Counted from the stretch's first letter, positions 25,701 to 34,267 are shown. The stretch: DNA of 64,000 nt from an uncultured Bacteroidales bacterium (GCA_945787885.1 CALZJF010000001.1:1-64000), one strand, 5' to 3'. A program made the numbers and translations. The notes: a model not told the origin generated them from the letters alone.

Positions 25701-26349
25701 GCAGAGAGAGGTTGCCCTCTATGGCTTTGACAGTAGGGGTATTGTCCAGCGAAAGTTCCAACACATACGGACCACCGTCTTCGGCAACCACCAACTCCGA
25801 GCTGGCCAGGCTGAACTGCACTTTGGCAGGCCCGGCAACGCTCACCTCAAATTGGTCTTGCGTATAAGTTGTTCCGACAGCTGTAGAAAGCTCGATGCCC
25901 GTCACTGAGATATCGCCACCCGCAAAGGTATCGTCTGCCGTCAGCGTCAGGTAGAAGAATTCGGCATCCGCGTTGGCCGTAGTGCGGAAAGGCGTCGGTG
26001 GCATGGAGAAGATGAAGATTCGTGCGGTCTTTTCTCCAAGGGCATTGGTTCCGTAATCGAGATTTTTATTGAATGTATGCTTGCCCGGCACAATGCTTTC
26101 GCTGTTGGCTGTGGCGGCCTCAGCCGTCACGCCTTTCGGGAAAGTGAAATCAGCCTGGAAGCCACAGATATCACCCGTCTGGTTCAGTCTGACAGGCACC
26201 GTAATGGTCTCTCCGGGTTTCAGGGAGAATCCATCCATGCTGATCGTTCCGTCAGCCATTGCCACACTGACACTTCCAGCCATTGCCAGGAAAGCCAGGG
26301 CATAGCGGGCGGGAAGGCGGTAGAATGTGGAGTTATTGTTCTTTTTCAT
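22762..26349 (-). CDS. Large secreted repeat protein: cohesin-like N-terminus, helical repeats, secretion-tail-like C-terminus
   Basis: 1195 aa. Signal peptide about 1-32 (basic, then YALAFLAMAGSVSVAMA). Residues about 33-320 form beta-rich domains resembling cohesin modules (FSLKPGETITVPVRLNQTGD, FQADFTFPKGVT; then YVLELSLDNTPTVKAIEGNL). Residues about 330-1100 are helical repeats of 92 aa: seven copies (DNA about 23178-25110, 276-bp period) with consensus ALAQLATDLADTK, PDVKDNFA, FIEESKAAG and LTSAKEALQAMDAEL, plus diverged flanking copies. The C-terminus (INIVRMPDGTVKKIFVK-like) matches the tail of its 2267-aa neighbour. Predicted to be a surface or secreted adhesin-like filament; the ligand is unknown. 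Its only possible 5' region, between the ATG and the neighbour's terminator, is almost entirely a family A element. Confidence 0.85.
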   Translation of the reverse strand: MKKNNNSTFYRLPARYALAFLAMAGSVSVAMADGTISMDGFSLKPGETITVPVRLNQTGDICGFQADFTFPKGVTAEAATANSESIVPGKHTFNKNLDYGTNALGEKTARIFIFSMPPTPFRTTANADAEFFYLTLTADDTFAGGDISVTGIELSTAVGTTYTQDQFEVSVAGPAKVQFSLASSELVVAEDGGPYVLELSLDNTPTVKAIEGNLSLPEGVKIKVKNEYGDYAITYGERLPEGTSFTYDASTGNFQLFAFSTENWAGNSGMLFALELEMDEKALTKTSEIKLGQFVATDGDYKSIVSEQELVVKVDNSAYIDGCYEDFLKGIDGVRKECDDAIQTITDNYKDVAETYVPQLEAVKTALDTEEQNIRQGQDANKLPTEVEPDLQAYDNKVGEILAAAKAAQSDYLYAEFDKTLAQLATDLADTKAALESYPDVKDSFAGRIAAVETAIAEVKGFIEESKAAGTNAMDLTSAKEALQAMDAELIQILADAKAAQSDIIYTAYEAKLAELKQSFEDTKAYIETYLPNVAQQYAATMEKAGQDIENFENTIKSFKAAGKLAQELKFGMADLEAIDQNMTLALTEAKAAESTYLYMEYEQKLAQLATDLADTKEALEGYADVKDNFAGRIAAVETAIAEVKGFIEESKAAGTNAMDLTSAKEALQAMDAELIQILADAKAAESDYLYAEFDKTLAQLATDLADTKAALENYPDVKDDFAKRIAAVETALAEVKGFIEESKAADTNAMDLTSAKEALQAMDAELIQILADAKAAESDYLYAAFDKALAQLATDLADTKEALNNYPDVKDNFAERMAAVETALAEVKAFIEESKAAGADASDLTSAKEALQAMDAELASILAEAKAAQSDFAYAEFDKALAQLATALADTKETLDNCPDVKDNFAKRMADVEATLAEVQAFIEESKAAGADATDLTSAKEAIQAMETELAAIQAEAKAAQNDFAYAEFDKALTQLGTALADTKETLDNCPDVKDNFAERMAAVEAALAEVQAFIEESKAAGADATDLTSAKEAIQAMETELAAIQAEAKAAQEEYTALYADYTAQVDEVQAALEETVKYIENECADVADNYKDRAEEIQAMIDAVKADVEAAKTSGNLFDFVFSVADIKVAIDEMLQAAIDEQQTVGIGLIEIDGEQPTSIYSTSGVQSDKVIKGKVNIVRMPDGTVKKIFVK
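23178..25110 (-). repeat. Seven in-frame 276-bp coding repeats
   Basis: Period 276 bp (92 codons) within the 1195-aa gene. Blocks around 23240-23330 and 23516-23606 are nearly identical in DNA. Copies 2 (about 24558-24833) and the flanking ones are more diverged. It could expand or contract by homologous recombination. Confidence 0.85.
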
Positions 26350-26372
26350 AATTGTCTTGGGATATTGTTAGA

Positions 26373-26630
26373 GGTAGGTTCTATAAATTAGTTTTCAATG
26401 TTAGGCAGTGTTCCTGTTATACTTGGATGTCTTCACGCCTCTCGCACCGTATCTTTTTGATTTTCATTCAGTCACGTAGCCCGCTACGCTCCCTCATGAA
26501 ACTCAAAAACCTACGGCACGATAGCCGCAAATACATCACATCCGACGACAAACCGAGAGCCATCAAGTTTACTTGTATGGCCGAGGTGCGAAGGAGGACG
26601 ATTTTGTCAAGCTAATTTATAGAACCTACC
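26373..26630 (-). mobile_element. Family A miniature element, copy 3 (258 bp, with extra internal segment)
   Basis: Ends GGTAGGTTCTATAAATTAG / CTAATTTATAGAACCTACC are perfect inverted repeats. About 70 bp of extra sequence (26543-26610) is inserted near the right end. Flanks TAGA/TTGA, imperfect. It lies 23 bp upstream of the 1195-aa gene start and occupies most of the 26350-26698 gap. Confidence 0.88.
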
Positions 26631-26647
26631 TTGAAAAAATCATTTTC

Positions 26648-26688
26648 GAGACGTGGCAATCTGCCTGCGGAAGGCAGAGCCACGTCTC
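26648..26688 (-). terminator. Terminator of the 2267-aa protein gene
   Basis: Stem GAGACGTGGC / GCCACGTCTC with an inner CTGCCT/AGGCAG stem, 10 nt after the stop on the minus strand. Downstream bases are AT-rich (GAAAATGATTTTTTC). Confidence 0.8.
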
Positions 26689-26698
26689 AAAAAGAGTA

Positions 26699-29600
26699 TT
26701 ACTTCACGATAACCTTCTTGGACGAGCCGTCGTTACCGCGGATGATGTTCACACCGCGCTTGAGTCCATCCATGAGGATACCGCCTACGTTGTAGATCTT
26801 CTCCTTCACCTCCTGCGTCATGCTGACGTTGCTCAGACCCGTGGTCTCTCCGGCAGCGATGGCAAGTTCGAAGGCGCGGCCGTAGCTGTTGGCGAAGAGG
26901 ACGTTGGAGAGGACGATACCCTCACCGTTGTAGTTGTGGTCAACGTTCACATCGAGCCAGAGGAGAGCGCCCTTGCCCGTGTTCATGCCGGCACCCTCAG
27001 CGGAAGAGAGGAGGATGCGGTGGCTGCCGTTCTCAAGGTCGTTGCTGAGGAGCGAGAGTGCGCCTGCCATTTCGCCCGTGGTCTCAGCGGCGAGCGTTAC
27101 GCCCTCGGGGAGTGTGATGTCCATCTGGCAGCCGGCATAGGTCTGCTCAGCGTCGAGCAGGATGCCGATGCGCTGATGAACGCCCTCACCCTCGACGATG
27201 ATGGAAAGGGCATCGTCGGTAGTAGCGTGAGGAATGGCCACGCGGACGCGTGCGGGAGCAGGAGCGGCATTTGGATTGAGAATCATCTGAACGAGCTTCA
27301 TGAGGTCAGAGATATCCACACGGTCGTCATTGTTGAGGTCGGCAGCGGCCTTCTGTACTTCCGTTACACCCTCCTCGTGTCCGAGAATGATGTACTGGAG
27401 CATAGCGAAGTCAGAGAGCGAAACGTTACCGTTCTCATCCTGGTCGATGTTGCCCGGTTTGTAGGTATCCTTCTGGATATCAGAGTTGAGCTTTTCAGCC
27501 TCCTTAAGAATATCCTCAAAGATTGCGATGGCTGCAGGAACATCCTTTCCCACGAAAGTCTCATGGTCATGGTATTCACCGACGGTATTGCCTGCTTCAT
27601 CTTTAATTTCCTCACCCGTTATTTTTGTTGTGGTATAATATTTCCCGGAACGAATATAATTAAGGTAAAGATTATAGATGAAGTTATATGCAGCAGAGGC
27701 TTGCTGTATCAATTCGTCACATTTAGCACTGTGAGTTTCTGCATTAAGGATATACTGATTATCATTCAGCAAGTTGGCGATATTTTTGAGAGTCGTTCCG
27801 ACAGTGGTGTACTCTGTGGCATTTGGGTTGTAACGATTCCAAACTTCGTTGTAATAGCTACTACCCTCGAAGTCCGTAATGATGCTCTTGTAATTTCTTA
27901 TATCCTTCAGCTGAGTCGGATTGTCAGGATCTTGGTCTTTCAACGCGCCTTCAGTGGTGGGAACGCTGTTAATATCTGCCTCGTTGGATGGAATAAACCC
28001 ATTATCCCCATTAAACCAATCTTCGTAGCCCCAATCTGACCAGGCGTCTTTAACTTTAAACTGTTGGAAGAGTTCGTTATTCAGCAGGTCTTCGACGTGT
28101 TTCTTGATGCCTTCGAGTTCTTTCGTGAGCCTTTCGCGTGCTGCGACATCGGCATCATGTTTTTTCTTGGCAGTAGTTACCTTGGTCTCCAAGGGTTCGA
28201 GAGTCTCCTTCCTCCAATCGTCGATCTGCGACTTCAGATTGCTTTCTTGAACGATAAGCCATCCATTGGCTTTGAACGTTTCGACACTTTCCTTAAGCTC
28301 AGCAGTCTTGTCAGCTTCAAGAATGATACCAGCCTTCATGAAGTCATAGAGACCTTCGTGGTCAGCAGCCATAACATCGTAGCGCTTCTTGAGACTTTCG
28401 AGGCTTTCCATGAATGCATTATAGACGCCTGTCATTCTGCCAGCAGAAAGAGTATTGCGGGCATCGATGATTTCGTTCTGAATATCAAGCAGCTTGTTGC
28501 AGGTGTGCGTGGAAGTCGCTACGCCTTCTGCATCCCATTCCGTATCGGCCAGCTCCTCATCTGTGAATACCAAGCGAGTCTCGAAGTCAAGAATCTTCGG
28601 CTCGTATTCCTTCTGCAAGGTCTGCTTGGCTTCATCAGTCAGGTTCTCCTCGGTCAGAGCCTGCTGATAGTCGGACTTGAGATAAGCCAATTGAGTTTTG
28701 AGAGTCTCATATTCCTCATTGTTGATAGTTACCTTCAGATTGTCAGCCTCATACTTTGCAGGGGAGAGATATCTGCTATGGAGGTATGCATAGTTCCATT
28801 GCATACAACATATAGAATGAATGTATTCTGCCTCCGACTTTGCTTTATCCAGCTTTTCCTGAGCTTTTGTAACGGCAGAGGCCTTAGCGATGAACTCAGA
28901 AGCGTAATCGCTGTAACTATCGATAATCTTCTGAACAGCCTCTACGGAAGTGTAAGTACTACCTTCAGGAAGCCCTGCACCCGTCATGAACATTTCATAA
29001 TAAACCTTACTCTGTTCAAATTTGGAGACTATATTCTTGAAGTCAGTATAACCACTATCAGACTTGAAGTTGCTAAACTTTTGGGCAACATCCGACATAT
29101 TAACAGCCCCTTCTTCCGTGCTGTCTTCATATTTCGGCGTATAACCTTCTACATAAGATTGCCACTCCTCATAAGCTGCATCGAAGGTCTCCTTATAGGT
29201 CTTTCCATTCTTGTACTCCCGATTTGCATCTTTAGCACACATGGTAAACAGACCTTCTGTTCCAGTCACTTTATTACCATACAATTCTTCGTAGAGCTTG
29301 TCCAATTCTGCTACCCAAGCATCGTACTGGGCTTTGGCAAGTTCATCCAGAGCTGCGGGCAAAGTCTCGGTTTCAAGGGTCTTCAAGTCAGAATCGTACT
29401 TACTCATGTAGTTCAGAGCCAGTTCCTTATCATCCAACCCACGTTTTGCCGATGCCAGTTTGGTATTAACCTCAGAGAAATATGGCTTGAGAAGCTCAGT
29501 TGAAAAATCACCCTTCTCGTCAAAGCATATAGAATATATCTTGCGGTTCTTGCTGTCGTTGGGTATTGCCTGGTTTTCGATAAGCTTGATTTTATCTTCA

Positions 29601-32600
29601 ACGGCTTGGATTCGATTGCTAAGAGTTTCTTTCGCTGAACTATTCAGCTTTTTAACAGCAGAATCATAGGCATCTTTAATAGCTTTGTGGGCTTCATAAA
29701 TCGTACCTGATTCCGACGTGATACCCTCTTCATTGGTTACCTTCTGATAGTACTTATAGGCAGTCTCGAAGTATTTAGCATTCTCGACATCCTCTTTTTC
29801 AAGTTCGGCATTTTCTTTATCTAAAGCCTCTTTTGCATCTGTTGCCTTTTTATACTCTTTCTCCAGAACATTCTTCTGAGTATAGAGTTCTGCCGTCGCA
29901 TTTGCTACAATATCATTCCAGCGATTAGCGTCTCCATCTACATCGAAGAACTTCTTGAGCTTATTGATATAATCTATGCAATCATTCACAGCCGCATTGT
30001 AAGCAGCCGTAATGGTAGCCAATGCTTCACCGTTCGCTATAGCCACGGACGCCAGATAGCCATTGTCCTTATCTATCCAAGCTCCGTAGACTGCATTGAT
30101 GTCAGTGGTTTGGGTGTTATAATCCTTGACATACGTCTGATATTGCGAAGTCTTGGTATCATTGCTGAGTTTACCTTCACCGAAGGCTGTTTCAATAGCC
30201 TTTTTAGCCGTTTGAATAGCAGTATCGATAGCTGCCAATTTCTTCAGGTAAGTCTGCTTATCGTCGGTTTGGTCTTTGGTATCAATCTTGTTGTAAATCT
30301 TGATATAGAGCTCTTCTACCTTCTTACCACGTGCAACGAGGTCAGTATGATTCTTCTCATTGTCAGCGCAGTTGGTCTTGACAGCGTTTACTTTGGCGAC
30401 TATCTCTTTTATGTTGTTCTTTGTGGCAGTCTCCTTGTCCTGAGCAACACCGTTAGTATAATAATTCTCAATGCTTAATACAAGAGCTTCAATCTCCTGC
30501 TTCAAACCATCAAGATGTTTAATGTAATACTGACGTCCTGCGTTGTCAACGAAATTGCTAAGAATATATGTTCTGACAGCTTCGGTGATAGGAGTCGTGC
30601 CATTCGTTGCATCATACAAATCCTTCTTTGCTGCTATCAAATTGTTATAAGCCGATAGGTTCTCCTTAGCATTTGTTGCCTTAGTAAGATAGTCAGAGAT
30701 AGTCTTTGTGATATCATTCAACTGAGAATCGAAGCCCTTTTTGCCATCTGCATCTTTGCAGTCTGCAACGAACGTCTCTGCACTCTTGGAAGCATCCAGG
30801 GCGGTCTTCAAATTCTTAAGAGAAGTTTCAACTTCCGTGTAGTAGCCTTCAAATTCTGCCTTGCGATTGGCATCGCCATATTTCTTTTCATCCTTGATGT
30901 CGGCAGCAGCTGTTACAGCTTTGTCGTAGTTTACGATAAAGTCTTCATAAGCCTTATTGTTTGCCTCAAAGGCATTCTTGACTCCTTCAGCCGCCTTATC
31001 AAGTCCGGCAATGCGCTCGCTGATTTTTGTAAATGCGCTGCGGTCGTTACCCAAAACAATGATATATTCCTGAGCCTCTTGTAAGGTAGGATTTTCAGGA
31101 AGCGCACGAGCAGTGTACGTACCATCCGGGTTTACACCCCAAGACTCCGTCTCGGAGATTACATGCTTAACGTCATAAAATGCCTGACGGATACCGCAGA
31201 AGTTATCTGCTGTGGCATCGCCTGCATCAAGACCCGGACCGAATATATCCACAAGGTGCTTTCCGTAGATATCGACATTCGCTTGAATATTGGGGTTGTA
31301 TTTATTGTATCTATCTCCCAGTTCATTGCGAAGGGCTTTTGCCATAGCTGGCACCTCAACGGCAAGCTTATTGGCAGTGGCAATCGCCGTAGTCAGATCA
31401 TGAGCGTCCTTAGCTGCGTTGTACGTTTCAGCATCAACAGAGAGGATTTCAGGCATATCCTTAGAATCAGGAACCTTCAAGTCCTTCATCGCATTTGCGT
31501 GAGCATAGAGGTCATCTTCTGTATTCAGTGTTCCTACAGCAGTATTCAGGTCTGACTCCAGATTTTCAATCTCCTTCTTAGCCTCCACCAATGCAGCACC
31601 GTAGGTGGTAGTGTTATACGGCACGAGGGAAGTGGTGCTGATAAATTTTGCTACTTTATCATATTCGTCATTCCAGCTGTCAATAACAGCCTTCATGGCC
31701 ACATATTTATCATAGGCAGCCTTAGCCTTAGACTTATACGTGGCGATAGAGCCGGATTCAGTTGCAGTTTCACCTTCACCATCCTTGACATAGACAGCCT
31801 TAATGGCTTTTTCAATTTCAGTATAGTTGTATCCCTCTGCGGTAGGATCGATGGAAATATTATCGAGCTCGCCGAGTTCAGCTTCAATAGCAGCTTCGGC
31901 AAGACCCCAGAAGCTTGCCGCTACGTACTTTCCATCTTCAGTCTTATATTCAGCCACCTCTCCCTTTGCAGCCTTATAGGCGGCATGTGCAGCAGAACGA
32001 AGACCCGTCAGATAAGCCGTACTTGCATCGTTGTCAACAAGAGTCTTTAAGTTGCTGACAGCAGTATGGGCAGCAGATTTCAGTTCATCGTAATTCGTGG
32101 GGAAAGCTCCCAGGGCATCCTTCGTGGCTCCTGCCATAACAGCTTCCAGTGCATTTTTAACAGCCTGAGTTGCATCTTCAGCTGCCTGCGTAGAGATATT
32201 CCACTGGTTTGCCTTAATCTGAGCCTGGCATTCAGCCAAAGTGCTGAAGTCACTCTGAACTTCATTGAAATACCGCTTCATGTCATTTCCATGATCAACA
32301 AAAGCATCCTTTACGCCTTGCATTTCGCTCACAGCCTTTTCGACACCGGTTGTCAAGGCATCTTTATTGTTGGAGAATCCCAATTGGGGGAAACCATCCT
32401 TCAGAGTCACTACGGCAGAATACTCTGCTTGGAGTGCTTTTTTAGCCTTGTCGAGCAGGGTAGCATATTCCTCGCCAGCAATCTGCTGCTCCAATTTTGT
32501 TAAGCAGTTGTCGTATTCCGTCGAAGCTTCGTTGAACTTTGAATTTACAGCATCATAGGAAGAAAAATCCGCACTGAGAGTTGAAATAGTGACGCGATAT

Positions 32601-33502
32601 CCAGATTCTACACCATCTTCAGACTTATAATATATCTTGTCAAGCCATTCTTGCTTGTTCACGGTGATGTTATCCTCCGTATAGGCGAAGCTTTTTTTGA
32701 ACTCTCCAATCTTCTTTTCGAGTTTATCAACCGTGTCCTTGTACTGAGCCTTTACGGCATCAGAAGCTTTTTCTAACTTAGCTTTAAGGCCAGACAGTTC
32801 TTCATCCATACCATCGAAAGCAGTGAGCACGGCGTAACAATCCTCTAAGGTCTGGATATCCTTCTCAATCTTAGATGGGGTCTTGCTATTACCATAGTTG
32901 TAGAGCTGCTGTGCTTTATATGTTTTGTAAACATCGCTCTCAGTGCCATTTGCTAATGTGCCATTCTGCAATACACCGATTATCTTCTCAATAGATTCCG
33001 CCTTTTTTTGGAGAGTCTCTCCCCAAGTACTTGTTACAAAAGCCAAATCGACTTTTACCTTATCAAGCCTTGATGTAAGACTACTATTTGTTGCTGCAAA
33101 ATCAAAAATCAGGCTTACGTTAATGCCACCGACGGTGAAGATGTTGTCGGGGCTTATGCGATCAACCTTCAGCGTGACAGTATTCGTCTCTGCTTCAAGC
33201 GTGAACACATCGCCAGGATTGTAACTTTTACCATCCACCCAGATGGTGAATGTGGCATTGGACGTTTTTTCAGCATCAACCGTAACCGTATAGGTACCCT
33301 TCACCAATGTAATATCCTGTGAGATACCAGCACCAAAACCTACAAGATAGTCTTCAACAGAAGAATCCAACTTCGTATTCTCTGCTGCCGTCCAGTCCTT
33401 GACAGAATTTTTGTCAGCAGGAACAGACCATGTAGCATTGGCAAAACCAGCCATTGGCAGTGCTGCCAAGGCTGTAAGAGAAAGCATAAAATTTTTTCTC
33501 AT
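26699..33502 (-). CDS. Giant secreted coiled-coil protein with dockerin-like and cohesin-like C-terminal modules
   Basis: 2267 aa. Signal peptide MRKNFMLSLTALAALPMAGF + ANA. A beta-rich N-terminal domain (about 25-140: YTVTVDAEKTSNATFTIWVD) precedes about 1850 residues of predicted long helices/coiled coil rich in Lys, Glu, Ala and Asp with irregular repeats. Residues about 2016-2076 contain two EF-hand-like dockerin repeats (DQDENGNVSLSDF and DLNNDDRVDISDLMKLVQ), then a cohesin-like beta domain (about 2088-2215; YAGCQMDITLPEGVTL) and a C-terminal tail IYNVGG...GVNIIRGNDGSSKKVIVK. It is predicted to be an exported, possibly surface-anchored, rod-like protein. The upstream region carries what looks like an invertible promoter, presently pointing away from this gene. 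Base composition is more AT-rich than its neighbours. Confidence 0.85.
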   Translation of the reverse strand: MRKNFMLSLTALAALPMAGFANATWSVPADKNSVKDWTAAENTKLDSSVEDYLVGFGAGISQDITLVKGTYTVTVDAEKTSNATFTIWVDGKSYNPGDVFTLEAETNTVTLKVDRISPDNIFTVGGINVSLIFDFAATNSSLTSRLDKVKVDLAFVTSTWGETLQKKAESIEKIIGVLQNGTLANGTESDVYKTYKAQQLYNYGNSKTPSKIEKDIQTLEDCYAVLTAFDGMDEELSGLKAKLEKASDAVKAQYKDTVDKLEKKIGEFKKSFAYTEDNITVNKQEWLDKIYYKSEDGVESGYRVTISTLSADFSSYDAVNSKFNEASTEYDNCLTKLEQQIAGEEYATLLDKAKKALQAEYSAVVTLKDGFPQLGFSNNKDALTTGVEKAVSEMQGVKDAFVDHGNDMKRYFNEVQSDFSTLAECQAQIKANQWNISTQAAEDATQAVKNALEAVMAGATKDALGAFPTNYDELKSAAHTAVSNLKTLVDNDASTAYLTGLRSAAHAAYKAAKGEVAEYKTEDGKYVAASFWGLAEAAIEAELGELDNISIDPTAEGYNYTEIEKAIKAVYVKDGEGETATESGSIATYKSKAKAAYDKYVAMKAVIDSWNDEYDKVAKFISTTSLVPYNTTTYGAALVEAKKEIENLESDLNTAVGTLNTEDDLYAHANAMKDLKVPDSKDMPEILSVDAETYNAAKDAHDLTTAIATANKLAVEVPAMAKALRNELGDRYNKYNPNIQANVDIYGKHLVDIFGPGLDAGDATADNFCGIRQAFYDVKHVISETESWGVNPDGTYTARALPENPTLQEAQEYIIVLGNDRSAFTKISERIAGLDKAAEGVKNAFEANNKAYEDFIVNYDKAVTAAADIKDEKKYGDANRKAEFEGYYTEVETSLKNLKTALDASKSAETFVADCKDADGKKGFDSQLNDITKTISDYLTKATNAKENLSAYNNLIAAKKDLYDATNGTTPITEAVRTYILSNFVDNAGRQYYIKHLDGLKQEIEALVLSIENYYTNGVAQDKETATKNNIKEIVAKVNAVKTNCADNEKNHTDLVARGKKVEELYIKIYNKIDTKDQTDDKQTYLKKLAAIDTAIQTAKKAIETAFGEGKLSNDTKTSQYQTYVKDYNTQTTDINAVYGAWIDKDNGYLASVAIANGEALATITAAYNAAVNDCIDYINKLKKFFDVDGDANRWNDIVANATAELYTQKNVLEKEYKKATDAKEALDKENAELEKEDVENAKYFETAYKYYQKVTNEEGITSESGTIYEAHKAIKDAYDSAVKKLNSSAKETLSNRIQAVEDKIKLIENQAIPNDSKNRKIYSICFDEKGDFSTELLKPYFSEVNTKLASAKRGLDDKELALNYMSKYDSDLKTLETETLPAALDELAKAQYDAWVAELDKLYEELYGNKVTGTEGLFTMCAKDANREYKNGKTYKETFDAAYEEWQSYVEGYTPKYEDSTEEGAVNMSDVAQKFSNFKSDSGYTDFKNIVSKFEQSKVYYEMFMTGAGLPEGSTYTSVEAVQKIIDSYSDYASEFIAKASAVTKAQEKLDKAKSEAEYIHSICCMQWNYAYLHSRYLSPAKYEADNLKVTINNEEYETLKTQLAYLKSDYQQALTEENLTDEAKQTLQKEYEPKILDFETRLVFTDEELADTEWDAEGVATSTHTCNKLLDIQNEIIDARNTLSAGRMTGVYNAFMESLESLKKRYDVMAADHEGLYDFMKAGIILEADKTAELKESVETFKANGWLIVQESNLKSQIDDWRKETLEPLETKVTTAKKKHDADVAARERLTKELEGIKKHVEDLLNNELFQQFKVKDAWSDWGYEDWFNGDNGFIPSNEADINSVPTTEGALKDQDPDNPTQLKDIRNYKSIITDFEGSSYYNEVWNRYNPNATEYTTVGTTLKNIANLLNDNQYILNAETHSAKCDELIQQASAAYNFIYNLYLNYIRSGKYYTTTKITGEEIKDEAGNTVGEYHDHETFVGKDVPAAIAIFEDILKEAEKLNSDIQKDTYKPGNIDQDENGNVSLSDFAMLQYIILGHEEGVTEVQKAAADLNNDDRVDISDLMKLVQMILNPNAAPAPARVRVAIPHATTDDALSIIVEGEGVHQRIGILLDAEQTYAGCQMDITLPEGVTLAAETTGEMAGALSLLSNDLENGSHRILLSSAEGAGMNTGKGALLWLDVNVDHNYNGEGIVLSNVLFANSYGRAFELAIAAGETTGLSNVSMTQEVKEKIYNVGGILMDGLKRGVNIIRGNDGSSKKVIVK

Positions 33503-33684
33503 AGTCTATAAGAATTATTAAATGTTAATATTGTTATTTCGTTTTTCGTTTTCGGAGCGCACCCCGTACGCTCCACTCATCTAATATATATAATAATACG
33601 TGCAATCACCCCTTTCCCGAGGGCTACGGCCATAGGAAAAGTATGGTTCGGGCTGTACCGCTGAATGGAAAATTATGTCAAAAT

Positions 33685-33969
33685 ATTCCGATTTCTTGGG
33701 AAGAAATCTGAAACATCAATGTACAAAGGGGATTTCTCATCTTTTCGGCGGAAAAATTGCCGCAAATTCCATCCCTTTTCCCCCTCAAATTCTCGCTCCT
33801 CCCATAGTGCAGCATTCTTAAGAATTAGGAAGGCTCTATGGCAAAAAGCCTATAAAACAGCGCAGTATCATGCTTTTTTTAGCAAAAAAGCGGCAAAAAA
33901 TTTGGTGAATGATGATTTTTCCTCTACCTTTGCGGCGAAGTTTCAGATTTCTTCCCAAGAAATCGGAAT
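33685..33969. promoter_or_regulatory. Putative invertible promoter segment (phase-variation switch)
   Basis: Perfect 30-bp inverted repeats at 33685-33714 and 33940-33969 (arm begins ATTCCGATTTCTTGGGAAGA) bracket 225 bp. Inside, next to the right arm, is a full Bacteroidetes promoter: TTTG 33901-33904, 20 nt, TACCTTTG 33925-33932, reading rightward. No equivalent promoter faces left. Inversion would aim it at the 2267-aa gene, with a leader of about 210 nt. This is the classic layout of Bacteroidales invertible promoters. The recombinase is not in the window. Inversion itself is inferred. Confidence 0.7.
33901..33932 (+). promoter_or_regulatory. Consensus promoter inside the inverted-repeat segment
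   Basis: -33 TTTG (33901-33904), spacer 20 nt, -7 TACCTTTG (33925-33932); the start of transcription would fall at the edge of the right repeat arm. Confidence 0.8.
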
Positions 33970-34016
33970 AATTTAACATATATATACGCTTTCGGGATGC
34001 TCTTGCCGCGGAGAAT

Positions 34017-34139
34017 ATGAACTTTGGGATGACACGAAGCAGCAGGGAGAGGAACACAAATGTGTTAAGAAAATTAACACAAAGAAGGGAGAATGGAGTT
34101 AAGAAATCAAAAACCATACGCAAAAACAACAGCACTTGA
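34017..34139 (+). CDS. Possible 40-aa basic peptide downstream of the invertible promoter
   Basis: ATG at 34017, TGA at 34137-34139. The peptide starts MNFGMTRSSRERNTNVLRKL and is rich in Arg, Lys and Asn with no hydrophobic segment. It is the first ORF that the promoter in its present orientation would transcribe. There is no homology I recognise; it may be a chance frame. The rest of 33970-34634 holds a 21-bp inverted repeat and nothing else I can name. Confidence 0.2.
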   Translation: MNFGMTRSSRERNTNVLRKLTQRRENGVKKSKTIRKNNST

Positions 34140-34207
34140 GAGCGCAGCGAATGCTCCGCGATGGCGAAAGCACTGAGCTTCGCGCCCATTCTACAGCACA
34201 AAAACAT

Positions 34208-34267
34208 CAGAACTGACCATTTTCTGCCCCAAAGTGATTACTTGGAGGCAGAAAATGGTCAGTTCTG
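34208..34267. repeat. 21-bp perfect inverted repeat, 18-bp spacer
   Basis: CAGAACTGACCATTTTCTGC+C (34208-34228) and its exact complement (34247-34267). The spacer itself is a partial palindrome (CCAAAGTGATTACTTGG). The GACCATTTT/AAAATGGTC core is shared with the 21-22-bp tandem arrays elsewhere. Confidence 0.8.

Noticed and set aside
33665-33976. 103-codon plus-strand frame spanning the inverted-repeat segment
   Set aside because: It includes both arms and the promoter; no plausible protein features.
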